Source of the DNA: Schistocephalus solidus
Taxonomy: Eukaryota > Platyhelminthes > Cestoda > Diphyllobothriidea > Diphyllobothriidae
DNA length: 64,000 bases
Direction: 5' to 3'
Assembly (NCBI GenBank): GCA_017591395.1
Contig: WEDG01002121.1
Coordinates: 124,001 to 188,000, forward strand
Under the pieces are notes generated by a model that saw only the letters and a list, made by a program, of their open reading frames with translations, had not been told where the DNA came from and did no database searches. Shown in pieces: positions 42,641 through 53,700 of the stretch (within the stretch, counting starts at the first letter, position 1; every line of letters begins with the position of its first letter). The position numbers were made by a program, and so were the translations under genes.

Positions 42641-44519
42641 CTTGTATCTACTCTTAACTGGAATTAGCATTTTCCTGTAAACAACTGCTTCTCACCGTCT
42701 AGTATTTCTTTGATTAAATTTACGGTTACGAGATTTTCTCTGTTTTAGAAACAATTTAGTTATCTAGTTTACAGAGTGCGAGCTAGAGAATCAGACCTAA
42801 GACCTCAAAGGCTCAGGTTGTACGAAAACCGATATCTTTTGGTTTTTTCATGAATTCATCAGTGTTTTGTGGTCCTTTTCAGCAAGCCTCTGACTGAAAA
42901 GAAGCCAATGTTAGACACACTTTATAAACTTAATCAGACTGCTTAGTATTTTTTGCAGGCCATTAAACTGTAATCTTTGCAACTGATCGGATAGTAAAAG
43001 ACATTTTAATTGTGTCTACTCAGCCTGCAAAAGCCTGCATTAAAAGTAAAATGCATCGTACCACGGAAATGCAATTAGCATTCACCACGTTCGTTACGCA
43101 GTGCCAACTCAACTTTTCTGCTTACGGAAAAACAGCAAATTATTTACGTTCGGTCCGTCTTTGCATACGTTGACGGTGTAAAACAAGGACAAAGCAATGA
43201 AGAAAGTTAGAGTTGCCGTCCGTAAATATTTACTTTCCTGTTCATTGAAATAGTTTTCTACGATCCAAAATGTGATTGTCAAAACTGAATGCCAATTGGT
43301 GATTCTGTTGCCAACCGTCCCAGGGGATAAACGTGTCTGTACTTTGGACTCAGAACCGCCAATACAAAGTACATTTCGCAAATCTGATTAACGAAGAGCA
43401 TCTATCTACGTTACTCAAAGTCTGTCCTTTTTCACCAAGCTTGGAATGAATTGATTGATTTTGCGCTTTTGTCAAATCAGCACGACGAGAAAAGACTCTG
43501 ATGCAGCTTAATTTTCCAGTTCTGTCAATTTTCTTGCTGTTCGTTTAGATATCTAACCAAAACTCTTTTAAGGAATAAAGCCAGTAAGGGTAGATAAATA
43601 CGAAGTTATAATGCCTTCGAAGCACGATTTTTATTGTTAATAGACTCAAAACCAGTGTTTTAATTAAAAGATGCTAAAATACAATTTACTCTGCCCGAGG
43701 GGAAAATATTCGAAGACTTAACTTCACATAATGATGCTCCTTGTGAATAGGAATCAAAGAAGAAACGCGAAATGCTTCCTATTTGCCAACTTAAGTCGAC
43801 AGTAAGCAGCTGTAATCGAGTGAATTATACAGGATCTTTCTGATGATTCTAAGTAAAAGTAAGGCTCATCAACCGAAGCAAATTTGAAATTTTTCAAATT
43901 TAAAAAACAAATGCGGGCTTTCTGGTAGACTTTATGGGAACAAATAAAAAAATTACAGGCATATGAACGCAATCTAGAAACTGAAAGTTTCTGTTGGGTA
44001 ATCGTTCGCGAAGAAAGATTATTTTCAATCGAATTTTAGCGTACTTGGAAAAGGACAAAAACAATACATTTAATAAAAAAATCGGATAGAATAACCAAAT
44101 CGTGAAGTGCAAACGAAATTGATAACCATATAATATTAAGTAGCTTAAGGCCAGAAACTTCCACTTAAATCATATTTGCAAATGCAAAACATATTAAAGT
44201 ATGGGTAAAAGGGCCAATACTATCATTTATACTTGATCACTCTCGTTATTAAAAACCAAACTTTTTCAGAAACATTAAGGTTATTTCGAAAAAGAGAAGA
44301 ATGTATCCGAATGGTGATAATTTAAGCATGTGTATATCTTAATCGATGTTTTTGAATCGTATAGACTTCCATTGTTGATGAAGGGAATTGTGCTTCGTCT
44401 AACAGTATCAGTATCAGTATATTTGAGGGAGATGTAGGTGAGTCACCTTTGAATTCCCTAGTAGTATTGAAAAAAATTGAAAAAAAGAATTGAAAAAAAC
44501 GAAGGTAACGCTTCAACGA

Positions 44520-46160
44520 CTTTAATCACGAGCCAAAATCTGGAGTCGTCACAACTGGATTGCGAGGAGTGTCGTCTGCTTCCTATCACGACGCTTTTTC
44601 GCACCGATTTGTGAAGAACGGTGGCTTTAGTTTTGGTGGGCGTCGTCCGTTATAGCGGTAATCTTGTTTATCGCTCCCCGGGTACCTAGGCCTGCCCATA
44701 GCTGCCCTCACGACCGCCTGGAGAGATACGTTAGTGCGCATTAATACGGTTCGAGAACACCTCGTTTTATCTTGTGTCGGTATCTGTACTTGTCTCTCGT
44801 TCACCTTCACCTTTTTCGGAGCAGAGCATCTGCTCCCACAAGTGGCACACAAGATTGTTCTCAGAGTTCGACTATTCGTCGCCTGTTCCTGGGACCCCGA
44901 GGGCATCCCACCGACATAGGATATCGAAATGCTTAGCATGTGCAGTGCAGCGTTTATCAGAGTGTTTGGGAACGAAAAACGAGACGCCATAGTTGGAAAA
45001 AAGGAGTTGAAAAGACTGACAATCGAAGCCTAACTCGGACGCGTAGACCTCTCAGGCACGTAAAAAGGAGGAGCCAGTCATTTGTAGTGTTTCTGGTCGC
45101 AGACCATAGAAGCATGAATAAAGTCAGGGCTAGAAAGCATTTAAGGTCTAGCGCACTGAGAGTACTGTTACCAACCTCTGTCGGACCAGCCCTATGCTCT
45201 AACAGACTCTCGGTGCGCAATTCAACTAATCGTAACACTGACGCGAAGCTGAGTCAGGCGCATACGACAGTTCGACCGTCGTAGTCCGACGATGTCCACC
45301 GTACGCTCCATGGGAAAGTGGAGCAGGGACGGTGACTTAAGCGTGAATTAGTTTAAAGTGATAGTAGACTTGCGCTGCATCTACCGCACTCTCTCCTCCT
45401 CTCCCACCTGAGCCCGGTGTCAAGACAGAGTCAAGAAGACCGGAGGTGGGAGGGGACGCAGGTGGCTGGCGCGGCTGGGTCCCCAAAGTCCTAGCCGCCC
45501 CTAGGCGTGCCACCACACCTCAATGTTCGGCATTTGATATGGGAGCGCAACCCGAATAACGCCTGCCGTGCCCTAATGTGGCCCCCGTGTTGGTCCAACG
45601 CATCTATTACGTGGCCCGTTTAGGGGGGGCACAGGCGCATACACGGACACAGGATGGCACTATGCGGCCTCAAACGCAGACTTATCAGAACCCACAGTGG
45701 ACGAAACCACACGAATCTAAGAAATTTATCTACAAGCGGTCTTATGGGCAGTTGATGAGTGCAATAAAGGTTAGCGATCCTGGGAGCAGTGAATAAAATT
45801 AATTTAGACGCGGATGCCGCAACCAAAACCAAATTTGGTCTTGGAATGCCAACACAAAAAGGCGCGGTGATGGAAGGCAGACGGCGCTCCTTGCCATCCA
45901 CTTGCGATAGTTGCAGGTTTGTCTCACAGTTACCGTGAAGGGCAGCAGCATGAGGGCTAGTCAGATACTGAAACAGCACAACACTACGATTGTGGAAAGG
46001 AAGAATTGTATAAATGCCTATCCTACCCCCTGAAGGACCGGAATAGGCATGTCTTCCGCAAAAAATGCCAGGAAGGGTGAATAATTTCGTGTTCGAAAAC
46101 CAAAACTTATCCCTAACGTCAATCTTCAAACTATCCCCAATTGGAAGCATTTTTGCCCGG
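44520..46160. other. GC-richer region of uncertain nature
   Basis: Clearly higher GC than its surroundings, with long overlapping frames on both strands (134 codons at 44586-44990 minus, 114 at 44940-45284 plus, 176 at 45620-46150 minus). None shows a known domain. The middle (45262-45650) is a copy of repeat family R3. Composition suggests a decayed retroelement or several nested repeats, and not a cellular gene. Confidence 0.35.
45262..45650 (+). repeat. Dispersed repeat family R3, copy 4
   Basis: CAGTTCGACCGTCGTAGTCC, GACGATGTCCACCGTACGCT, GTGATAGTAGACTTGCGCTG, GGTGTCAAGACAGAGTCAAG, GACCGGAGGTGGGAG, and the CCTGCCGTGCCCTAATGTGG tail. This is the best-kept copy in the window. Confidence 0.85.
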
Positions 46161-46170
46161 GAATGAATTT

Positions 46171-46788
46171 AAAACGAGCGTATACAGCAGGATTTATTGG
46201 TTCCAACAAATTTCGAGGCGGCTTATCAACTGCAACCCGTCTTCGCATAACACAGATAACGAATGGAAGTATACAAAAGTTTGCATGTTGACAGAAAATC
46301 AATACATAACAGCAAGGGTCGGGGTTAACTGTAAACAATGATCAGGTAAAAGAAGTTGACTTCAAAACTTCATATAGGCAGGAATAGGTGATGGACGAGC
46401 TAACACAAATCAGAGTCATGAGTAAATCTAAGGGTGAATATAACCAAGGCAATTGGAGATTGACCACGTGTTCTAGTTGCCTGCACAAGTTGGGTTTCTC
46501 CCTACGCTGCTGCCAAGTAGCACATGGCTGGAGTTGTTCGTGCCCGAACAAGTACTCGGAACGCTGTTTTAAGGTCAACAGAGTGACCACTGTCCAACAG
46601 TTTTTTTTAATAGAAGACCGTTGTACTTTATTTTCTTGTTTAAACAACCAATTAGACAATTGCTCAGCGGTCCTGTTTCCTGCTGTCTACTTCCATTCCT
46701 TATCTGGGTTATGCTGAGACGGGTTGCATTTGATATGCCGTCACGAATTTTGTTGGAACCAATAAATCCTGCTGCATACGCTTGTTTC
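46171..46788. mobile_element. Foldback element with 105-bp inverted repeats
   Basis: The arms 46171-46274 and 46684-46788 are inverted copies with about 85-90% identity by eye: GCAGGATTTATTGGTTCCAA against TTGGAACCAATAAATCCTGC is a perfect match of 20. They enclose about 410 bp of sequence with frames of about 105 codons on each strand and no recognised domain. This resembles a foldback or MITE-like element, or two head-to-head copies of one repeat. Confidence 0.7.
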
Positions 46789-49700
46789 TAACCCTACATT
46801 CCCTGGAATTACTGCAAAGTTCTTCTTCAATGCTGCGCTTTTTTTGGTGAACGTTTATGCACAAGCCCTGTCATTCAGGTTTGAATAAGAGCATAACGAT
46901 AGTTGAAAGCTAACTTCGAGTAATTTTCTTGGCTAATTTAATTTGGAAGAAAGTCGTATTATATTTGGGATTTGCAGGCAACTTTGCTATCAAAAACTCA
47001 AAATATGCACAACCGGAAAACCCTGAATGCACTTATTCCTGCATTGTTCAGAGCTTGACCTGATAAAACTGCCTCACCGAGAACTCGATGGCAATAAACA
47101 TACGTCCACAGAGCAAAAAAAATCATTCCTACAGATCCAGGATAATCTACAAGACTTTAAATAAGCTTGCCGTGCGAAAAGGTACGAAGGGGGACTCAAA
47201 AACTCCGCTCGACAGGCAGATCGGACCATGCTGTCTGTCAACTAGAGCAACCAGCGGGAATTTTAGAGATCGGCGGCTCGTTCCCGTTATTTTACGTTAC
47301 TGCCTGAAACTTTTTCGGGAGCGCGCCGCGCTCATTGGTCCAATGTGGTTGGACAAGAGACGTGTGGTACGCATAGATGGACTGTTCGGGTACCTCTAGT
47401 CATCATGACTGTGAGCTTTCATTAGTTCCAGCACATATCCAGCGTCGTTGAACCCGCCTTGCTGTGGGGACCACGGTGGGGGATATTTGGAATCAACGTT
47501 TGGACTGTAACGTCATGGTCCATGTACAAGGCACATATACAAATAATGTTGGTTTTCAAAGCCGTTCGGAACTGAAGCCTGAACTACAAATTATCTTTAA
47601 AGTCTACGCTGATTGTTACACATTCGTACAAGGGACCAGCATTCGATGCCAGCTTAAACCTGGGAAACCTTCAGTCTTGTTGTCGCAGGGCCCAGCTGGA
47701 CAGTTGCGTGTCAATTTTGGTATTCATAAGCAAGTGGAATGTGCGGGGAGCCGCTCTGATAATGTTTGATCATTAACTACACAAGCGCCGTTTTTCCAGG
47801 TTACAACAATGTAGAAAGAGCTGTAAGTGAGTGACCCTTTTTAGCAAGGTTACCTTATTACTAAAAGCCTTCTGCAATGAATAATAATTTAAAGATATAT
47901 TTATCAGTAAATAGTATGCAAACGGCTCTCCGTTTTTAAGAGACACGTAACCGACGTGATATAATGACAGTCTTGGATTTTGCGAACATTTATCAACTGA
48001 CAACTTAAGTGGGCCAAAATTGTCGAAAATTGTGTACTTTTCTAATAGCAGCAAAGACGCGAGTTTCAGGAAGTAGTCACAAAGAGCAGAAAGCAGAAAA
48101 TAAATACGAAATCAGAACAGTCCCAATTGAGTTCACACAATGTAAGCGATAAAAAGGCGAAAATTGAGGAGATCCTAAAGCAAAAACGTAAGTCTATTAA
48201 TACAAGCAATTGAAGGTCATGGGTGGCACAGATTTCAAGTGTTTTTGATTGTCACCTCAGAAGTTAAAACGAACTCAGTTCAGCGGTCTTGGATGCCGTG
48301 GGGGCATTAAGATTTGTTAATTTTCGAGCAGCCAGTGTGTATAAATTAAGTGGGGTCTTTCAGTAATATAAATTTTTAACTTGTTGCAACCGGAAGGCTT
48401 TTTTACCGGTATCCTTTTGCCTAACCTTTACTCCTAAGACACTAACGTGGATATGACTATCAAATAACATAGTTTTGCCTTACTTCAATGATTTACAGAA
48501 AAAACTCCTTAAGTTCAAATTTAGTGAAATATCAGCGATCAGAGGTAGCCTTAACACTGATAAAAATTGACTGACAAATACTTATATTGGTAATTTTGTT
48601 TGAAATGATTCAGGTTAGCCTGCAGTCTCGAAGGATATCATACACATATAGTCAGTGAACCATCTTATGAAGCACTGAGCGAAATTATGAGACGCGTTTC
48701 AGATTAAAAAGGATTTTTTAAGTGAGATTGAAATTTTTACCTTTAAGCATAACTCCAAGCTATGTGTAATAGGTCATGCTGCCTGCATTTGCATGCACCT
48801 GAATTTTCAGCAATTGACATGACTGCCCCTTGAACTCATATGCATTACTTTCTTTCAAGTTTTATTGCCCTTAAAAATCAACTATATTTTATAGAATAAG
48901 TTAGTAAAATAAGATATTTTACGCTCGTTTGGCAGTAAATAGCATTTATTTAAACTTTATGCTAAACGAAATATATATTTAGGTTCTAAGAATGATTAAA
49001 ATCCGATGCTGTCTTAGGATCTTATATACTCCATATCCATTGAAAACATTGTGAGCAGTATATGGTTTCGTCTTATTTACGTATGCGCTGCCTTACAGGG
49101 GATGCGTACAGCTTAACTGATGTAACGTCAGTTTGGACCCACATTTATTCGGAAGTGGTAAACGTTTTGAAAATCAACATCTAACCTTCCCTTGAGCATA
49201 GGCATTGAAGCAGACATGATTTGATATCAAAGGAGCACAATAAAGAATAACTTGCCAACTTTTTCTACAAAATGTACTCGAGCGTGTAAAGGCATTGAAC
49301 ATTGGTAAAAACGATGCGCAGTACACATGCAGAAAAAGATTTTGCCGATTGCTATTCGGGCGGCCAAAGAGAAAAAACATTTAGAAGTCGACATCTGACC
49401 GTGTATAAACTACATTGGAATTATACCCGATTTTACAATGCCATTTATGTGCACCTCCCTTATCTTAAATCCGTTGCACAATGTTGGGCAACATTTCATG
49501 CGACCGAACTAACCTTAGTAGTGTCCGGGTACCATGGTAACGGGACAGACCAATAAACGTTCATATCTGCACCTTAGGTGCTCAGTTTCTTGCTGGTTAT
49601 CATGAAATAAATTCCTAGGTAGTAACTTCGCAATCATTCACATATATTTACATATATATTAAAAAATCTGATTAGTTAAGATGAAAAAAATGTATCAGGT

Positions 49701-50568
49701 GGTATACAGCACTCGAGCTATACAGCCTGTCTGCCTAAAAGTTAGCTAACCATATTCGTCGTAATTAAGAGCTATTTAAGAAGGGAGTAACCAATCTACT
49801 CCACTGATGACTATTCGGTTAGTTTTGTTTAACTTTAAGTGAAAAATATGGAATACGTAAAATTAAAACTTACTTTCATTAATAAATGTCTTCTTTTGTA
49901 ATCTTCTGTTGAATATCAGAAACCAGACTCTATTCACCTACGTGACTAATAAAATTTCAGACTTGCACTCTTAATGTTTAATTTCTGCAAAGTTGCACTT
50001 TTGCAAACCCTACTGCCCTATTAAGGAGACGAAATCTCGTATAAGCTCTAATCTACGGGCTTGTATTAATAAAATACAATTTAATTACTTTACATTCACA
50101 AGGACCTTCATGATTATAAATATGAAAACATCCTTTTTTGAGAGCGTGGGGCACAGGAAATTGTTACATATGGTATAGAAGTGGCTACGAAAAAGAAATA
50201 AAATTATTGTTACTAATGGGAAGTGTTGAGTGGACGTTCGTCTTCAGCCCTCTACCCCATAAGAAAGACATGAATTCGATATACCTTGAGGAACACGGTA
50301 ATCTAGGCGAAAACCACAATGGAAGATGGGGTCTAGAACTTGGGTATAAAACTTTCCCTTAGGAAAACGTTAAACACGTCTCTCGTTAGGAAAATTTTAA
50401 AATTAATAATCAAAATTTTTGAAGTGATTTTAGCAGCCTTGAACTCTTTTTCGCTGCGAACTCGTGTTAAAATAAGAAAGCGCACCGAGTCGAAAAAAGT
50501 ACCGGTAACCGCACTAGGTCCTTTTGACAGAAAACGGCCACTTAAATTTCCTTTTGTACTGCATTTAG

Positions 50569-50853
50569 GATGACGGAACATGTGATGCCAATTCCATCCG
50601 CTGTTGGCTTAATGATCCAATTGGAGACTTCAGAACAGGCCTGAAGTTCGACGCCCAAAACAGAAGTGATACGACCCGACGTAGATTTAATGCAAGCATG
50701 CCGGCCTTTCTTGGGACATCTGATATCACATCCGGCCGTTACCCAGCTTGCTGTACTGGTCTCACTATGGACCTACTTTTGGAGATTATGAAAGATCTTA
50801 ACGTGGACGTCTATTTGTACGAAGTTCAGGATAAATTTTGGGGCGCTTGGACG
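50569..50853 (+). CDS. NMDA-type receptor, coding exon 9 (S1 ligand-binding)
   Basis: The acceptor is TTGTACTGCATTTAG and the donor TGGACG|GTATGT; phase 0 at both ends. Residues 599-693 open with DDGTCDANSIRCWL (GluN2 SGTCMRNTVPCQK). After a loop with an NAS sequon comes YPACCTGLTMDLLLEIMKDL, matching the hallmark KKCCKGFCIDLLKKLA. It ends with VDVYLYEVQDKFWGAWT (GluN2 [24 protein letters not shown]). The CC pair and the two further Cys that stabilise this loop in NMDA subunits are present. The next exon should start at the N-G-M-G-E equivalent but was not found in the window. Confidence 0.93.
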
Positions 50854-52377
50854 GTATGTCGTCTTACATTTTATTGCTTTACACAACGGAACCACGGTGG
50901 TGACTCCTAAAAAGCAATTTTAATCTTTGACTTCTGACTAAAAATGTTAATTTTTTCTACTTATCTGAGGTCTTTTCACGGGTCGTCTCATTCATTTTGG
51001 CATAAACCTTGTAATTCTTGTTTAAAATAGGACATTTGTGATGAAATAGTTGGGTCTCTTTCAGAATATGATCTGTACAACAGAGCTTTCCCTGGCATAT
51101 TTGGACACTGACCACATTCTTGCATTTAGGACACGTTTTAATAAATGCATCAACACACTTGAGCGAAACCAATCAACATTTTCTAGGTAGTGTTCCGCGG
51201 ATAAATTCCGAGCTAAAGACTATCAAAGTAAGTGTCCTGTAACAAAGGTTAAAGCACGTTATGGCTTGCTTTAACAACAATCAAGTCACATTCAAATATC
51301 AATCATTACTTTGTGTATACGTAGTTATTAACGTGCACACGAGATTTTTCTACTGCTCAATGCTAAAGAGTGAACAGTTATCTAGAGTAGGTGACTTTTC
51401 CATCGAAACTCATAAGTTTGTTAAAGATTTTAAGGGAGTACTTACGTAGGAAGAGGATAGATGTTAGATGAGGTGTTCTTCTAGCATATTTTGGTTAAAA
51501 AACTAGGAACTTTCGAAAGCGTTTTCAGGCCGACTGCAAGAACTCTACTCATTAAAGGGCACTCCTTAATTAAGGCGAATTTTCCTCAGCAATAATTCAT
51601 GTCTTATTCAAAGTTTGGACTCGCAAAAAGAGTAGATTTTGGCCTAAAATGTATTTGCAATAATCAGTTTTTTTTCCAGACCACGAAATTTCCTTTCAAA
51701 TATTATCCTTGCTTTAGGTTTAAACATGCTCTTTGTAAATTATGCAACGTGGTTAAAATCTACTGTATAATTGTATGAAGCCTAGGTGGTATGTTCTCAA
51801 GAACATAGACAAATATGGGGTTTTCTTAACATTAAGCGTGTACACCTTTTTGTTTTAAGGCAGAAAAATCGGCTGCAACAGTATGTTGTGTTTACTGTTG
51901 CTGGAGAAACCAAAACTGTTATAAAAACAAGATCAAACCTCTATCTGAGTATAGACTGTAAAAATGGATTTTTGACCAAAAAGAATACAAAATTATGTTT
52001 TCTGAAATATATTCAAATTTATGAAGGCCCGAAAAACCAAGGGAAAAATCATACTAAAAAATGGTGTCCTGACATGACTTAAATATTTGCAGGTTATTTT
52101 GCATGAGAATAAACATTAAAAGCCTTCATAAGTACTCTTTTTAATCGAAAACACATTTTATAATTTTAGTTAACATATTATACGATACGTCAACAGTTTA
52201 AAATAGATGAAAAGCGGAAAAAATAATATGTGTCAACCCAAAAGGTATACAAAGAGCCGCTGGTGTGAAATGTTCTAAAAGGCTGGCCTGAATGTAATTT
52301 AGCCACGATTTAAGATTGAACAATGTATTAATTCCTTAGCAGTTAAAGATCTAAATTTTATTTGACTCAGTTTTGAA

Positions 52378-52500
52378 AAATGGTGACCAAAGTGGTATTT
52401 GAACCAACGTCAGCTAGGGGAAAAAGTTCACTGCAGCCAGCGCGCCAGTCACCTGAGCTCCGAGGCACCAAGAGGAGCCGCGAGCATAGTCTTGCGTGGG
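52378..52500 (-). mobile_element. tRNA-derived SINE head, second family
   Basis: Minus strand: CTCGGAGCTCAGGTGACTGG (A-box), GCGCGCTGGCTGCAGTGAAC, then GTTGGTTCAAATACC (B-box). Related to 42500-42640. Confidence 0.6.
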
Positions 52501-53409
52501 TCAGATTACTCACCAAGCCTACTGTGACGTATAAAAATCAATCAATTGAGACTGCTCAAACAGGATCTCCCAAACAATTATCTAGAATCTACCAAACGAC
52601 TGCCGGGATGTCCGCATGACTTAATCATATTTCATTGGCTCTGTTATCTCTACAAAACTAAATGCGAATAAAGCCTTCTTTTAGCCACAAGTTTGAGTGG
52701 TATCTTGGGTATCTACCAGGCCTTAGTTATATAATACACCACCCTAGACAAAATAATTACATGTGCTGCAAAGTAGCACTTTCTCTTTATTAAAGGCTCT
52801 TTAATTATCGTATCTCTGTCGATGCGTTTTGAATAGTTTGTCGCATATTACTTGTAAACATGCGTCTCGGAGAAGCCAGGATTGCCTTATTTCTTTGCCT
52901 TGTTCATTTTGGTGATGCATTCAACAGAGAGCGCAAAAAACTTTTATTCTTAAGTTATATGTTTGGATGAGTTCAGGGTGTTGACTGGCGGTTCGACCGA
53001 CTGTCCATCATCCTCATATAGTTTGCTAAGCATATCAGCAAAGCATACATACCGAATATTCTGAGTAAATGGAGAATTTGCAGCGCTGCGCTCCTATGAC
53101 CCCTCATACTCTTCGCTCCTAACGTAACCTGAATGTTATATAAGTTGGAAACTAAATGTTTTAAACATCCATCTAGGCCTCCCTTCGATATGCGTACGTT
53201 GAATGACTAGTTAGTTACTCATCCGGAATAAAGACTTCCCTCCTAAGTGTCGACATAGAAAAGTTGATGACAGACACGGACATGTAGGGCGCATACATTT
53301 ATCGGGGTGAGTGGGCCACATCGTTCAACAGGCCATTCCAATAAACTTGCTTTGTGTCACCAGACATTGCAGAATAATTCAATTGCCCAGCACATCTGAA
53401 CATACCCTA

Positions 53410-53700
53410 AGGGTTCATCGATGAGCGTTCTCCAATCACTAACGGAACTCTCTGGTCCCATTCCATTAGCTATTGCTAAGCATTCATCAACGAATGTCAA
53501 TATTTACAATCTAAATCGGCTAGACATGGAGACTGTGGTTCAATACTTAGAGCATTGGGCTTCGGATCAACAGTTCCGGGGTTTAAGCCTTGGGTGGTGC
53601 ACCACCTGGGGTTGGGTATGGCTGGCTGATGACGGCTAATGAGCCAGAAATGGCCACTTCAGCCTCCTTTGTATTTCTCGGCGTTGCTCACATGCCTTGA
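53410..53700 (+). mobile_element. Hammerhead SINE copy, nearly full unit
   Basis: Spacer end (CACTAACGGAACTC ... CATTCATCAACGAATG), then the tRNA-like head GGAGACTGTGGTTCAATACT at 53527, B-box-like GGGGTTTAAGCC, the linker GGTGCACCACCTGGGGTTGG, the ribozyme (53620-53664), and the 3' block TTTGTATTTCTCGGCGTTGC. This is the most complete single unit in the window. Confidence 0.85.
53620..53664 (+). ncRNA. Hammerhead ribozyme within the SINE
   Basis: Order: stem I GGCTGG, core CTGATGA, stem II CGGC-TAATGA-GCCA, core GAAA, stem III TGGCCAC, T at the cleavage position, stem I return TCAGCC. Stem I pairs at all six positions (one G-U). Its second pair is G-C where the copies at 37282 and 38513 have A-U, a compensatory change. 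The A15.1-U16.1 pair is lost here (C for U), so this copy may be weak. Structure and core are otherwise those of a type I hammerhead. Confidence 0.7.

Larger units (their letters stand above)
32539..50568 (+). other. Giant intron, about 18.0 kb
   Basis: GTAAGT to TTGTACTGCATTTAG. The flanking exons encode neighbouring receptor segments (…FLIYGKLQ | DDGTCDANS…), so no receptor exon is missing inside. It holds the SINE cluster, two hammerhead repeats, the best PLE ORF, foldback elements and several dispersed repeats. The stretches 32700-34900, 35300-36950, 42700-44500 and 46800-50500 show no gene or repeat I can name. Confidence 0.85.

Noticed and set aside
45620..46150. 176-codon minus-strand frame as a protein gene
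   Set aside because: Partly overlaps repeat family R3 and is next to a foldback element; no motif seen. More likely decayed repeat DNA.
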